Shown: piece by piece, positions 6,752-15,559 of the stretch
How the letters are laid out: each line of letters begins with the position of its first letter
Position numbering within the stretch: position 1 is the first letter of the stretch
From: an uncultured Sphingomonas sp.
Lineage (GTDB): Bacteria; Pseudomonadota; Alphaproteobacteria; Sphingomonadales; Sphingomonadaceae
Direction: 5' to 3'
Assembly (NCBI RefSeq): GCF_946477935.1
Contig: NZ_CAMLAC010000009.1
Span: 1 to 40,776, forward strand
DNA length: 40,776 nucleotides
Program-made: the position numbers and the translations under genes
Notes under the pieces: generated by a model
Database searches by the model: none
What the model was told of the DNA's origin: nothing
Seen by the model: only the letters and a program-made list of their open reading frames with translations

Positions 6752-7339
6752 TCAGCCATCGTCATCCTCGGGATCCTCGGCGCGCATCTCCATCCGCTCC
6801 GCACCCGGGTCGACGGGGTCGAGCAATCCCGCCGCACGCAGATCGGCAAGGCCGGGCAGGTCGCGCAGGCTTTCCAGCCCGAAACTAGCCAGAAAGTCGG
6901 GCGTGGTGACATAGGTCAGCGGTCGCCCCGGCACCTCGCGGCGCCGGCCGGGCCGCACCCAGCCCGCCTCCATCAGCACGTCCAGCGTTCCCCGCGACAG
7001 CGCCACGCCGCGGATCGCCTCCACCTCCGCGCGCGTCACCGGTTCATGATAGGCGATGATCGCCAGCGTCTCGGTCGCCGCGCGGGTCAGCCGCCGAGGC
7101 TCGTCGCGCTGCCGGCGCAGCAGATGCGCCAGATCGGGCGCGGTCTGGAACAGCCAGCGGTCGCCGCGCCGGGCAAGCTGGAAGCCGCGTTCGGCATAAT
7201 GGTCCGCCAGTCCATCCAGCGCGTCACGCACATCCGCGCCGCTGGCATCGCCGCCGATATGTCGACGGATCGCCTCCACGGTCAACGGCTCGGCCGCAGC
7301 GAACAGCACCGCCTCCACCGCGCGGAGCAGGTCGCTCAC
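6752..7339 (-). CDS. scpB: Segregation and condensation protein ScpB
   Basis: 195 residues forming paired winged-helix domains; ScpB dimerises and binds ScpA in the SMC condensin complex that compacts and segregates the chromosome. Motifs include LLRAVEAVLFAAAEPLT near the start and ETLAIIAYHEPVTRAEVEAI (about 90-109), both strongly conserved in the family. The GTG start (7337-7339) overlaps the scpA stop as GTGA, so the two are translated together. The acidic C-terminal tail is probably disordered. Confidence 0.93.
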   Translation of the reverse strand: MSDLLRAVEAVLFAAAEPLTVEAIRRHIGGDASGADVRDALDGLADHYAERGFQLARRGDRWLFQTAPDLAHLLRRQRDEPRRLTRAATETLAIIAYHEPVTRAEVEAIRGVALSRGTLDVLMEAGWVRPGRRREVPGRPLTYVTTPDFLASFGLESLRDLPGLADLRAAGLLDPVDPGAERMEMRAEDPEDDDG

Positions 7340-8058
7340 GCCGACGCCTTCAGATACAGCGGCGCGAACGGCGCATCCTGCCGCATCGCCACCCGCCCCT
7401 GCCGCGCCAGTTCCAGCGCCGCCACGAAGCTCGACGCCAGCGCCGATCGCCGCAGCCGCTCGGTCCCGTCCGGCAGGAAGCGCTCGATCGCCGTCCAGTC
7501 GATCCGCTCGCCCACCATCCGCGACACCCGCGCCAGCGCCGTCTCCAGCGTCATCACCTGCCGATCCGCCACCACATGCATCACCGGCCGATTTCGCGCC
7601 GTGACATGCCCGTAAGCGGTTAGAAGGTCGTAGATTTCTGCGCGCCAGCACCCCTGCCGCTCGACGCGCAGCCCTTCAGGCGTGCCGCGCGTGAAAACGT
7701 CGCGCCCCAGCCGATCGCGCGCCATCAGCCGCGCTCCTGCCTCGCGCATCGCCGCCAGCCGTTCCAGCCGTAGCTGCAGCCGCATCGCCAGGTCTTCCGG
7801 ATCCGGTTCCGCCTCGGGCGGCCGCGGCAGCAGCAGCGAGGATTTCAGTAACGCCAGCCACGCCGCCATCACCAGATAATCGGCCGCCACCTCCAGTTGC
7901 AGCGCCCGCATCCGGTTCACATAGTTCAGATATTGCTCGACCAGCGCCAGGATCGAGATCTGGCGAAGGTCCACCTTCTGCGCACGCGCCAGCGACAGGA
8001 GCAGGTCCAGCGGCCCTTCCCAGCCCTCCAGATCCAGCGTCAGCTGCTCGCCCGCCAC
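7336..8058 (-). CDS. scpA: Segregation and condensation protein ScpA
   Basis: 240 residues, the kleisin that bridges the SMC heads and binds ScpB. The N-terminus LTLDLEGWEGPLDLLLSLAR and DLRQISILALVEQYLNYV are clear ScpA signatures, and the C-terminal part resembles the winged-helix SMC-binding region. The GTG start at 8056-8058 lies one base after the nagZ stop, and the stop overlaps scpB. The nagZ-scpA-scpB order is a common alphaproteobacterial arrangement. Confidence 0.94.
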   Translation of the reverse strand: MAGEQLTLDLEGWEGPLDLLLSLARAQKVDLRQISILALVEQYLNYVNRMRALQLEVAADYLVMAAWLALLKSSLLLPRPPEAEPDPEDLAMRLQLRLERLAAMREAGARLMARDRLGRDVFTRGTPEGLRVERQGCWRAEIYDLLTAYGHVTARNRPVMHVVADRQVMTLETALARVSRMVGERIDWTAIERFLPDGTERLRRSALASSFVAALELARQGRVAMRQDAPFAPLYLKASA

Positions 8059-8059
8059 G

Positions 8060-9064
8060 TCACTCCACCAGCGACAGGAACGCGTCGCGCGTCGCGATCA
8101 GCGCATCGAAATCGCCCTCCCCGGCGCCGACGCTCGCCATCGCCCGGTCCAGCCGCGTCCGCGCCGCCGCGCCGATCGGCTCCAGCCGCCCGGCAATCTC
8201 CACCATCTCGTCCATCCGCGCCCAGCAATCGAGCACCAGGTCGCACCCTGCCGCGATCGCCCCCGCCGCCTTTTCGCCGGCACTGCCCGACAGCGCCTTC
8301 ATGTCGATGTCGTCAGTCATCAGCAACCCGTCGAACCCGATCTCGCCGCGGATGATCCGCTCGATCACCACCGGGGAGAGCGTGGCCGGTCGCTCCGCAT
8401 CCCACGCCTCGAACACGATGTGCGAGGTCATGCCCATGGGCGCTGCCGCCAGTGCACGGAACGGCGCCAGATCGTCCTCCAATGCCGCGGCATCGGCGAC
8501 GACAGTGGGCAACAGATGATGCGAATCGACCAGTGCGCGGCCATGCCCCGGCATGTGCTTGACCACGCCGACGACGCCGCCCGCCGCCAGCCCCTCCAGC
8601 ATCGCCCGGCCCAGCGCCGCCACGCGCTTCGGCTCCCGGCCATAGGCACGGCAGGCGATCGCCTCGGTCGTGTCGGCCTGCACCACGTCGAGCAGCGGCG
8701 CGCAGTCCACGGTGATCCCCACCTCGCGCAGCATCAGCCCCAGCGCCTGCCCATTGGCGCGTGCCGCCTGGATCGCCGACATCGGCGCCACGTCGTACAG
8801 CGCATCGAAGACCGGACCGGCGGGGAAAGCGGGCCATTCGGGCGGCCCCATCCGGGCCACGCGCCCGCCCTCCTGATCGATCAGGATCGCCAGATCGTCG
8901 CGCCCGGCCAGCGCGCGCAGGGAGTCGGTCAGCGCGCGCACCTGCATCCGATCGACGATGTTGCGCTTGAACAGGATGTAGCCGGCCGGCTCGACGCTTG
9001 CAAAGAACGCGCGTTCGTCGGCGGTGAGAACGGGGCCGGACAGGCCGAAGATGACGGGCTTCAT
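8060..9064 (-). CDS. nagZ: Beta-N-acetylhexosaminidase NagZ
   Basis: 334 residues, a family 3 glycosidase that removes N-acetylglucosamine from anhydromuropeptides during peptidoglycan recycling in the cytoplasm. The conserved KHMPGHG (169-175) and DSHH (180-183) supply the catalytic histidine of the NagZ His/Asp dyad, and D251 in LLMTDDIDM is the expected nucleophile. No signal peptide is seen, as expected. It follows the SPOR gene by 41 bp and precedes scpA by one base, so it belongs to the same run of genes. Confidence 0.95.
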   Translation of the reverse strand: MKPVIFGLSGPVLTADERAFFASVEPAGYILFKRNIVDRMQVRALTDSLRALAGRDDLAILIDQEGGRVARMGPPEWPAFPAGPVFDALYDVAPMSAIQAARANGQALGLMLREVGITVDCAPLLDVVQADTTEAIACRAYGREPKRVAALGRAMLEGLAAGGVVGVVKHMPGHGRALVDSHHLLPTVVADAAALEDDLAPFRALAAAPMGMTSHIVFEAWDAERPATLSPVVIERIIRGEIGFDGLLMTDDIDMKALSGSAGEKAAGAIAAGCDLVLDCWARMDEMVEIAGRLEPIGAAARTRLDRAMASVGAGEGDFDALIATRDAFLSLVE

Positions 9065-9105
9065 ATCACGGGTCTAGCGTGACGACGAAGCCCGCGCCAC
9101 CAACC

Positions 9106-9834
9106 TCAGCTTGCGACGAAGCAGCTTTCGCCCGCCACGCGCAGCCGCCCGCAGATATCGGCGGCCTGGTTCGCGCTGCCCGCATTCACGCGCAGCCGGT
9201 AGAGCGTGCGGCCGTTGATCGACACCGTCTCCACCGATTTGCCCAGCGCCGCGATATAGGAGAAGCGCTTGGAAAAGCGGCCCCATGCCTCGTTCGCCAC
9301 GGCTTCGCTGGGATAGGCGCCAAGCTGTACCAGCGAACCGCCGGTGCCGCCCCCTTGTACCGGCGCGCGCTTCACCGTCACCGGGGCCGCGGCAACCAGC
9401 CGCCCGCCCGATTCCGGTACCTGCGCCACCGCATTGCGGCCACCGCCGGCCTCGCTCGGCTTCTGGACGACGCGCGTGCCGTCGACTGGCTTTTCCGGAA
9501 CCGCCGCCAGGTCGATCGCGCCGTTCCCGGTGCCGCCCTTGCCGGCGCTGGTCGCGATGGCGCTGTTGCCCTCGCCCTTGACCTTCAGCCCGCCCGGATC
9601 GTTCGGGCGCACCTTGTAGTCGCCTTCCTGCGCGGCGATCACCGTACCGTCGCCGCCCTCGCCACCGCGCGTCTGCAAGCGGTAGATGCCGAAGACGATC
9701 GCGGCCAGCACGCCCAGCCCCAGCACGACCAGCGCGACGACCTTGCCGATGCCGACCCCTTCGGGCTCATCGGGCTCCACCGTCTCCAGCCACGGCAGGC
9801 GATCTTCCTCGCGCAGATCCATCTCGTCCGCCAT
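9106..9834 (-). CDS. SPOR-domain membrane protein
   Basis: 242 residues: a cytoplasmic acidic N-terminus, one membrane helix (about 31-50), a long glycine-, alanine- and valine-rich linker (51-165), and a C-terminal SPOR domain (about 166-242; SLVQLGAYPSEAVANEAW and LYRLRVNAGS). SPOR domains bind septal peptidoglycan stripped of its peptides, so this is probably a septum-localised protein. Its ATG directly abuts the argS stop. Position between argS and nagZ is typical of sphingomonads. A specific role cannot be read from the sequence. Confidence 0.9.
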   Translation of the reverse strand: MADEMDLREEDRLPWLETVEPDEPEGVGIGKVVALVVLGLGVLAAIVFGIYRLQTRGGEGGDGTVIAAQEGDYKVRPNDPGGLKVKGEGNSAIATSAGKGGTGNGAIDLAAVPEKPVDGTRVVQKPSEAGGGRNAVAQVPESGGRLVAAAPVTVKRAPVQGGGTGGSLVQLGAYPSEAVANEAWGRFSKRFSYIAALGKSVETVSINGRTLYRLRVNAGSANQAADICGRLRVAGESCFVAS

Positions 9835-11559
9835 TCACTTCATCTCCGAGACGGCCTCGACGCCCATGATGGCGAGGCCATTGCGCACAATCTGCCCGAT
9901 CGCGGACGCCAAGAAAAGCCGTGCGCGCGTCGCCTCGGCATCCTCCACCACCAGGAAGCGGCGATCGGGGCGATCGTTGCCGACATTCCAGAGTGCATGG
10001 AAGGCAGCGGCCAGATCATAGAGATAAAAGGCGATCCGGTGCGGTTCCCGCGCCGCCGCCGCCGTCTCCACGATCCGGGGGAACTGCGCCGCCAGCTTCA
10101 CCAGCGCCAGTTCCTCCGTATCAAGGCGGGACAGGTCGGCCTCGCCTTCCGCAATCCCCGCCTCGCTCGCACGCCGGTGCAGCGACGCGATCCGGGCATG
10201 GGCATATTGGACGTAGAAGACCGGGTTGTCCTTGGACGCCTCCACCACCTTGGCGAAGTCGAAGTCCATCTGCGCATCGGCGCGCCTGGTCAGCATGGTG
10301 AAGCGCACCACGTCGCGGCCCACCTCACGCACCACATCGGCCAGCGTCACGAAATTGCCGGCACGCTTGGACATCTTCACCGGCTCGCCACCGCGCAACA
10401 GGCGCACCATCTGCACCAGCTTCACGTCGAACCGCGTCTTGGCCTCGGTCAGCGCCGCCACCGCCGCCACGATCCGCTTGACCGTGCCGGCATGGTCCGC
10501 GCCCCAGATATCGATCAACTGGTCGGCGCTCTGCGCCTTCTGGAAGTGATAGGCCAGGTCGGCACCGAAATAGGTCCACTGCCCGTTCGACTTCTTGATC
10601 GGCCGATCCTGATCGTCGCCGTAAGCGGTGGAGCGGAACAGCGGCAGCTCCACCGGCTCCCAGTCTTCGGGTGTCTCGCCCTTGGGCGCGTCCAGCACGC
10701 CGTCATAGACGAGACCGCGCGCGCGCAGCTCGGCCTCCGCCGCCTCGGGCTTTCCCGCCGCCTGCAATTCGGCCTCGGACGAGAAGACGTCGTGATGGAT
10801 GCCGAGCAATGCCAGATCCTCGCGGATCATCGCCATCATCGCCGCCACCGCGCGCGTGCGGAATGTCGCCAGCCACTCGGCTTCGGGCGCCGCCACGAAG
10901 CGATCGCCGAACTCCGCTGCCAGTTCGCTGGCAACCGGCACCAGATAATCGCCGGGATACAGCCCCTCCGGGATCGTCACCGTCTCGCCCAGCGCCTCGC
11001 GGTAGCGCAGGTGGACCGAGCGGGCGAGCACATCCACCTGCCCGCCGGCATCGTTGACATAATATTCGCGGATCACCTTGTGCCCGGCGAACTCCAGCAG
11101 ACTGGCCAGCGCATCGCCCACCACCGCGCCGCGGCAATGGCCCATGTGCATCGGTCCCGTGGGGTTGGCCGAGACATATTCGATGTTGACGGTCACGCCG
11201 TTGCCTCGTGCCGAGCGGCCATAATCCGCCCCTGCCGCCGGGATCGCGGACAACTCGCCACGCCACGCATCGTCGGTCAGCGTCAGGTTGATGAAGCCCG
11301 GCCCCGCCACCGCGACCTGCGCGACATCGTCCAGCCGGCCGAGCTCGGCGGCCAGCGCCTCGGCCAGCACGCGCGGATTGGTGCCGGCGGGCTTAGCCAG
11401 CACCATCGCGGCGTTCGTCGCCAGATCGCCGTGGCTCGCATCGCGCGGCGGCTCCACCGTCACGTTCCGGCGATCCAGCCCGCCGGGCAGCGTGCCGGCG
11501 GCGACCAGCGTGTCCAGCGCCGCATCGATATGCGCGGCAAAGCGGGTGTAGAGCGTCAT
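9835..11559 (-). CDS. argS: Arginyl-tRNA synthetase
   Basis: 574 residues, a class I aminoacyl-tRNA synthetase. The HIGH-type motif is HMGH (138-141, in ANPTGPMHMGH) and the KMSK motif is in GEPVKMSKRAGNF. The N-terminal additional domain and the C-terminal DALR anticodon domain (VQYAHARIASLHRR onward) are present. I prefer ATG 11557-11559; a GTG directly before it would add one residue. The 207-bp space to the divergent exported-protein gene should contain both promoters, but I see no site worth naming. Confidence 0.97.
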   Translation of the reverse strand: MTLYTRFAAHIDAALDTLVAAGTLPGGLDRRNVTVEPPRDASHGDLATNAAMVLAKPAGTNPRVLAEALAAELGRLDDVAQVAVAGPGFINLTLTDDAWRGELSAIPAAGADYGRSARGNGVTVNIEYVSANPTGPMHMGHCRGAVVGDALASLLEFAGHKVIREYYVNDAGGQVDVLARSVHLRYREALGETVTIPEGLYPGDYLVPVASELAAEFGDRFVAAPEAEWLATFRTRAVAAMMAMIREDLALLGIHHDVFSSEAELQAAGKPEAAEAELRARGLVYDGVLDAPKGETPEDWEPVELPLFRSTAYGDDQDRPIKKSNGQWTYFGADLAYHFQKAQSADQLIDIWGADHAGTVKRIVAAVAALTEAKTRFDVKLVQMVRLLRGGEPVKMSKRAGNFVTLADVVREVGRDVVRFTMLTRRADAQMDFDFAKVVEASKDNPVFYVQYAHARIASLHRRASEAGIAEGEADLSRLDTEELALVKLAAQFPRIVETAAAAREPHRIAFYLYDLAAAFHALWNVGNDRPDRRFLVVEDAEATRARLFLASAIGQIVRNGLAIMGVEAVSEMK

Positions 11560-11766
11560 CACCAGGTCCGATCGAACAGAAAGCGGTGCGCTCTAGCCGA
11601 AAGCCCGCCGCGCTTCAAATCCCGCCCGGCGCGCTTCCTCGAAGCGTGCAAAAGCTGCAACCGCGCAACCGCGCCTTTGCATTTGCCGCTGATGCTGCAC
11701 CGCAATATCCCGTCTGCAACCCTGCGGAGGCTGTTGCGGCCACCCGCACAACCAGGAGCATCGACG

Positions 11767-12057
11767 ATGCGCAAGACCATCCTGCTGGCCGCTGCGACGG
11801 CCGCCACCTTCGCCACCGCCGCGGTCGCCGCCGACGAGCAGCGCTTCACCCATGACGGCCAGACCTATGTCTATACCGCCACGCCCGCCAAGTCCGGCCA
11901 GGTGATCGAGGGTCGTCGCTATCCCGGTGGCGAGCCGTTCCGCCTGGTGGTCCGCGACGGCCGTGTTTCGGGCTTCTCGGGCAAGACGCCCGGGTCCTTC
12001 CGCGCCGCCGACGCCAAGGGCGCGGTCAGCCGCGGCCTGGAAACCAGCGCACGCTGA
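11767..12057 (+). CDS. Small exported protein of unknown function
   Basis: 96 residues with a classical signal peptide (MRKTILLAAATAATFATAAVAA, cleavage expected near residue 22). The mature part of about 74 residues is polar, with paired tyrosines (TYVYTA), glycine turns (GRRYPGGEPFRL) and RDGRVSGFSGKTPGS, suggesting a small beta-rich periplasmic domain. AGGAG upstream of the ATG supports the start. It is a single plus-strand gene between minus-strand genes, with its own terminator. I do not recognise the family. Confidence 0.8.
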   Translation: MRKTILLAAATAATFATAAVAADEQRFTHDGQTYVYTATPAKSGQVIEGRRYPGGEPFRLVVRDGRVSGFSGKTPGSFRAADAKGAVSRGLETSAR

Positions 12058-12078
12058 TCGTCACCCGGTCACCAACAG

Positions 12079-12116
12079 AAAAGGGCCGCTCCGGCGACGG
12101 GGCGGCCCTTTTTTTT
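12079..12116 (+). terminator. Intrinsic terminator after the exported-protein gene, probably bidirectional
   Basis: AAAAGGGCCGC (12079-12089) pairs with GCGGCCCTTTT with a GC-rich upper stem, followed by a run of eight Ts on the plus strand. On the minus strand, downstream of dgt, the tail reads TTTTCTGTT, so it may serve both converging genes. Confidence 0.88.
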
Positions 12117-12134
12117 GCTGGATCATCCTACGTT

Positions 12135-12186
12135 GAACCTGCGTCCGCACATCCGTTCGGCTTGAGCGAAGTCGAAGCACAGGTTC
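12135..12186. repeat. Interspersed repeat with a GAGCGAAGTCGAAG core
   Basis: A 52-bp element bounded by GAACCTG (12135-12141) and its inverse CAGGTTC (12180-12186). The core TTGAGCGAAGTCGAAG is one I remember as recurring many times in sphingomonad genomes, usually next to gene ends. Here it lies in the intergenic space downstream of dgt. Only one copy was noticed in this window, so repeat status rests on memory. Confidence 0.5.
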
Positions 12187-12211
12187 CGCACAGTGCGATA
12201 ACGAAGCTCGG

Positions 12212-13378
12212 CTAAAACCCCTCCGGTAGATCGATCGGCCCCACCAGATCGCGGTATCGCGCCACCGCAAACCGGTCGGTCATGCCCGCGATGAAATCCG
12301 CGATATGCCGGCTGCGATCCGGCTCCTCTGCCGGCAACCGCTCCCGCCATTCGTCGGGCATCGCGGCGGGATCCGCCGAATAGGCCGCATACAGACCCGA
12401 TACCACTGCATGCGCCGCCGCCGCCGCCTCCAGTTGCCGGGGGTGGTGATAAAGATTGGCGTACATGAAGCGCTTCAGGTCGCGCTCCTCCTCGCGCATC
12501 TGATCCGAAAACGCCGCCAGCGCGCGCCCGGCACCGCGTACGTCCTCCACACTGCGCACGCCGCTATCCTCGATGCGCCGCTGCGTTTCGGCCACAAGAT
12601 CGTTGACCATCGCGCCGATCTGCGCGCGGATCAGTTCGCTCGCCAGTCGCTTGGCCGGCACATCGGGAAAGCGCGCGCACGCCGCCGTCCACCCCCGCGC
12701 GACCAGCGGGATCGCAAGCAACTGGTCCAGCGTCAGCAGCCCGGCGCGAAGCCCGTCATCGATGTCATGATTGTCATAGGCGATGTCGTCCGCGATCGCC
12801 GCCACCTGCGCCTCCAGCGAGGCATGGCTTTGCAGATCGAGCGGAAATTCCGCATCGGCTGCCTGCAACGCCCAGCCGGGATGCCGCACCGGGCCGTTAT
12901 GCTTGGCCAGTCCCTCCAGCGTTTCCCAGCTCAGGTTCAGCCCGTCCCAGCGGGGATAGGGCCGCTCGATCGCCGTCAGGGTGCGCAGCGTGTGGCCATT
13001 GTGATCGAACCCGCCCACGCCGGCCAGTGCCGCCTTGAGTGCATCCTCCCCCGCATGCCCGAACGGCGGGTGCCCGATATCGTGCGCCAGGCACAATGCT
13101 TCGGTCAGATCCTCGTTCAACCCCAGCGTGCGCGCCACGGTGCGCCCGATCTGCGCCACCTCCAGGCTGTGGGTCAGTCGAACGCGGAAATGATCGCCGT
13201 CCGGCGCCATGAAGACCTGCGTCTTGTGACGCAGGCGGCGGAAGCTGATCGAATGGATGATCCGGTCGCGATCGCGCTGGAACGCGTCGCGCGGTCCCCG
13301 CTCCAGTCCGCTTGCCTCGCCGTGCAGCCGGCCCCGTGTGGCGGCGGGGTCCGATGCCCAGGATGCACGCACCATCAT
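12212..13378 (-). CDS. Deoxyguanosinetriphosphate triphosphohydrolase-like HD protein
   Basis: 388 residues of the dGTPase/HD family, which cleaves dNTPs to nucleoside and triphosphate. The HD metal-binding pattern is complete: H70 (TH in [16 protein letters not shown]), H99-D100 and H103/H108 ([14 protein letters not shown]), with the late aspartate in [10 protein letters not shown]. The N-terminal [22 protein letters not shown] is a family signature. Its start overlaps the stop of the upstream TPR/SPOR gene (ATGA). Substrate preference cannot be told, so I give no dgt symbol. Confidence 0.92.
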   Translation of the reverse strand: MMVRASWASDPAATRGRLHGEASGLERGPRDAFQRDRDRIIHSISFRRLRHKTQVFMAPDGDHFRVRLTHSLEVAQIGRTVARTLGLNEDLTEALCLAHDIGHPPFGHAGEDALKAALAGVGGFDHNGHTLRTLTAIERPYPRWDGLNLSWETLEGLAKHNGPVRHPGWALQAADAEFPLDLQSHASLEAQVAAIADDIAYDNHDIDDGLRAGLLTLDQLLAIPLVARGWTAACARFPDVPAKRLASELIRAQIGAMVNDLVAETQRRIEDSGVRSVEDVRGAGRALAAFSDQMREEERDLKRFMYANLYHHPRQLEAAAAAHAVVSGLYAAYSADPAAMPDEWRERLPAEEPDRSRHIADFIAGMTDRFAVARYRDLVGPIDLPEGF

Positions 13379-15372
13379 TTGGTGGGTAGCTTGGTGACGA
13401 CCTGTCCGGCATCGCTGGTGAAGGTGAAGGCACTGACACCCTGCTTGGACAAGGTGTTGACGAACGCGCGCGCCTCAGCGTCGGTCTTGAACGGCCCGGT
13501 CAGCACGCGATTGGTGGCGCGCAGCGGCGTCGAATAGCCCTGTTTGCCGGCAAAGGCGCTCGCCGCCTTGCTCTTGGTCGCGCTCCAGGCCTTTGGCAGA
13601 TCGTTCGCGTTCGCGCCGCCCGCCACCTGCACCCAGATGCGGGCCGGGTTGGCACGGGCCAGCTTCTTTTCCTCGGCCGCCTCCTTGGCCGCGAGCGCCT
13701 TCTTCTCCGCGGCGGCCTTCTTCTCGGCCACGGCCTTCTTTTCCGCAGCCGCCTTGGCCGCCGCGGCCTTCTTTTCCGCCGCCGTCAGCGGCTTGGGCTC
13801 TTCCGCTTCCGGCTTTGCGGGCTTTTTGGAGGCGGCCGCCGCGATCTTTGCCGGTGCGGGCTTCTCATCCTCGGCATCGGGGATCAGCGCTACCGCCTTC
13901 GCCCGCGTCGCCACATCCTGCGCCGAACGCGCCTTCGCTTCGGCCAGCACCTGCTCCGTCGCCTCGCCCACCGGCGACACCGCCCGCACCGGCCCCTCGA
14001 CCCCCAGCTCCGCCGCCGGAATGGACAACCCCGCCACGATCCGCGCAAGCACCGAATCGTCACGAACCGCCGTCGCCGCACTGCTCGCCGCCGTTGGTGA
14101 GGCGGCCGCAGCCGTGCGCGGCGGATCGGCCCGCGGAAGCGGCTGCACCATGGCGGTTTGCACCGGCGCGGTTCGCACGGGTGCGACTGGTACCGACTGC
14201 GCCGCGGCGCTTCGCGTCCCGTTGGTAGAAACCGGAGCGACTGGCGCGGTCTGCGCCACCGGCGCGGGCGACGTCTGTGGCAGAGGCTGCACCGTGGCGA
14301 GTTGCGCGGGCGCCGTGGTGGTTCGAACCGGCGCCGATGGCGCGGCGATGCTTCGCGTGGCGACCTGCGGCAAAGGCTGAACTATCGTCATCGGCGTCGC
14401 AGCACGGGTGACCGGTGCCGCCGTTGGACGCGCCGTCTGGGCCGCCATCTCGACGCGACGGGCGCGCTGTTCCTCCCGTTCGCGGCGACGGCGCTCGCTG
14501 CGGCTTTCGGAGCGGGCGGCGGGCTGCTGCACGGCCGCGAGCGCGACGGGCGCCGGGGTCGCGACAGCCGCCGGCAGCGGGGTCAGCGCGGGCGCCAGGC
14601 GCGCGTCCGCGATCCGCTCCGGCGTCGGCAGCAGCTCGCCGAAATGGACGGCAAAGGCCCGGTCGACCGCGTTCAGCGTCGGCAGGCGCTGGAAGAAGGG
14701 CTGAATACCCTGCGCAAGTTGCGGCGGCATCATCGTCGTCGCGATCTTCACCGCGCCGGCCTGATCTCCGGTCATTGCCAGAATGAAGGCGCGGGCACGC
14801 CATGCCGCGCGGTCGCTGCTGCGGAGCAGCGGGTCGAGTACCGCCAGGGCTTCGTCACGCTTGCCGGAAATGCCGAGCGAAAGCGCATAGCGTCGCCGCG
14901 TCTCGTCCTCCGGATTGTTCTGAAGCGCGGTACGGTAATCGCGCTGCGCCCGCTCCTGCTCGCCGATCAGGTCATAGGCGAAGCCGCGATCGGCCGCCAT
15001 CCGTGCGACGGGCAGTCCCATCGACTCGGCCTGTGTGAAGTAGCGCAGCGCCTCGCCCGGCCGCTCCGACCGCACCAGGATCGACGCCATGCCCGCCTTC
15101 ACCCTTGGATCGCTCGGCGACACCTTCTGCGCCCGCGCGAACAACGATGCCGCCCCACTCATGTCGTCCAGGTGCAGCGACATCTCCCCCGCCTGCACCA
15201 ACGCATCGACGTCCGTCGGCCGCGCCGCCACACGCCGCATCACCTCGCCCAACCGATCCGCCTCGGTCGTACCGGGCAATGGCTGGACCACTTCCTGAGC
15301 CAGCAGGGGAGACGGCGCCGCCAGCGCCAGCGCGAGCGCCAGAGCGGCGCGAGAGAGCATCGATGACGTCAT
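13375..15372 (-). CDS. Secreted TPR and SPOR domain protein
   Basis: 665 residues: signal peptide (about 1-26, ending LLAQ), tetratricopeptide-like helices (about 40-235), a long low-complexity linker, and a C-terminal SPOR domain (about 575-665, [10 protein letters not shown] to the end). The linker has four VQPLP copies counting one at the mature N-terminus, serine/alanine/threonine-rich stretches, and a lysine/alanine-rich segment ([20 protein letters not shown]) that could form a charged helix. SPOR domains target division-site peptidoglycan, and the next upstream gene is ftsZ, so a periplasmic septal role is likely. ATG 15372 gives four residues before a second in-frame ATG (15360); neither has a clear ribosome site. 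The stop overlaps the next gene. Confidence 0.85.
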   Translation of the reverse strand: MTSSMLSRAALALALALAAPSPLLAQEVVQPLPGTTEADRLGEVMRRVAARPTDVDALVQAGEMSLHLDDMSGAASLFARAQKVSPSDPRVKAGMASILVRSERPGEALRYFTQAESMGLPVARMAADRGFAYDLIGEQERAQRDYRTALQNNPEDETRRRYALSLGISGKRDEALAVLDPLLRSSDRAAWRARAFILAMTGDQAGAVKIATTMMPPQLAQGIQPFFQRLPTLNAVDRAFAVHFGELLPTPERIADARLAPALTPLPAAVATPAPVALAAVQQPAARSESRSERRRREREEQRARRVEMAAQTARPTAAPVTRAATPMTIVQPLPQVATRSIAAPSAPVRTTTAPAQLATVQPLPQTSPAPVAQTAPVAPVSTNGTRSAAAQSVPVAPVRTAPVQTAMVQPLPRADPPRTAAAASPTAASSAATAVRDDSVLARIVAGLSIPAAELGVEGPVRAVSPVGEATEQVLAEAKARSAQDVATRAKAVALIPDAEDEKPAPAKIAAAASKKPAKPEAEEPKPLTAAEKKAAAAKAAAEKKAVAEKKAAAEKKALAAKEAAEEKKLARANPARIWVQVAGGANANDLPKAWSATKSKAASAFAGKQGYSTPLRATNRVLTGPFKTDAEARAFVNTLSKQGVSAFTFTSDAGQVVTKLPTK

Positions 15373-15482
15373 GGGACCGGCATCGCTAAAGCATGATGCG
15401 CCTCGCTTGACCAGCCCGTCACCGTACCGGAGAACGGCCATCGGCCCGGTCCTCACGCCGAACGGCAGGCGGAGCAACAAGG

Positions 15483-15518
15483 AAGGGCCGGATCGCGCAT
15501 TCGGCGCGCCCGGCCCTT
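15483..15518 (-). terminator. Possible terminator of the dcw cluster after ftsZ
   Basis: AAGGGCCGG (15483-15491) pairs perfectly with CCGGCCCTT (15510-15518), with GCGC pairing inside the loop. It lies about 40 bp after the ftsZ stop. The minus-strand tail (CCTTGTTG) is only moderately T-rich, so it may be a weak terminator or an RNA-stabilising hairpin. Confidence 0.5.
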
Positions 15519-15559
15519 TCCCCTGTCCTGTCCGGCAGCGGGTCCAGCCCGCGCCGATC

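Noticed and set aside
9079..12057. Very long plus-strand open frame (992 codons) across argS, the SPOR gene and beyond
   Set aside because: It is antisense to argS and the SPOR gene, full of His/Arg/Gln, and only its last 97 codons (from 11767) form a plausible gene. Such shadows are common in DNA this GC-rich.
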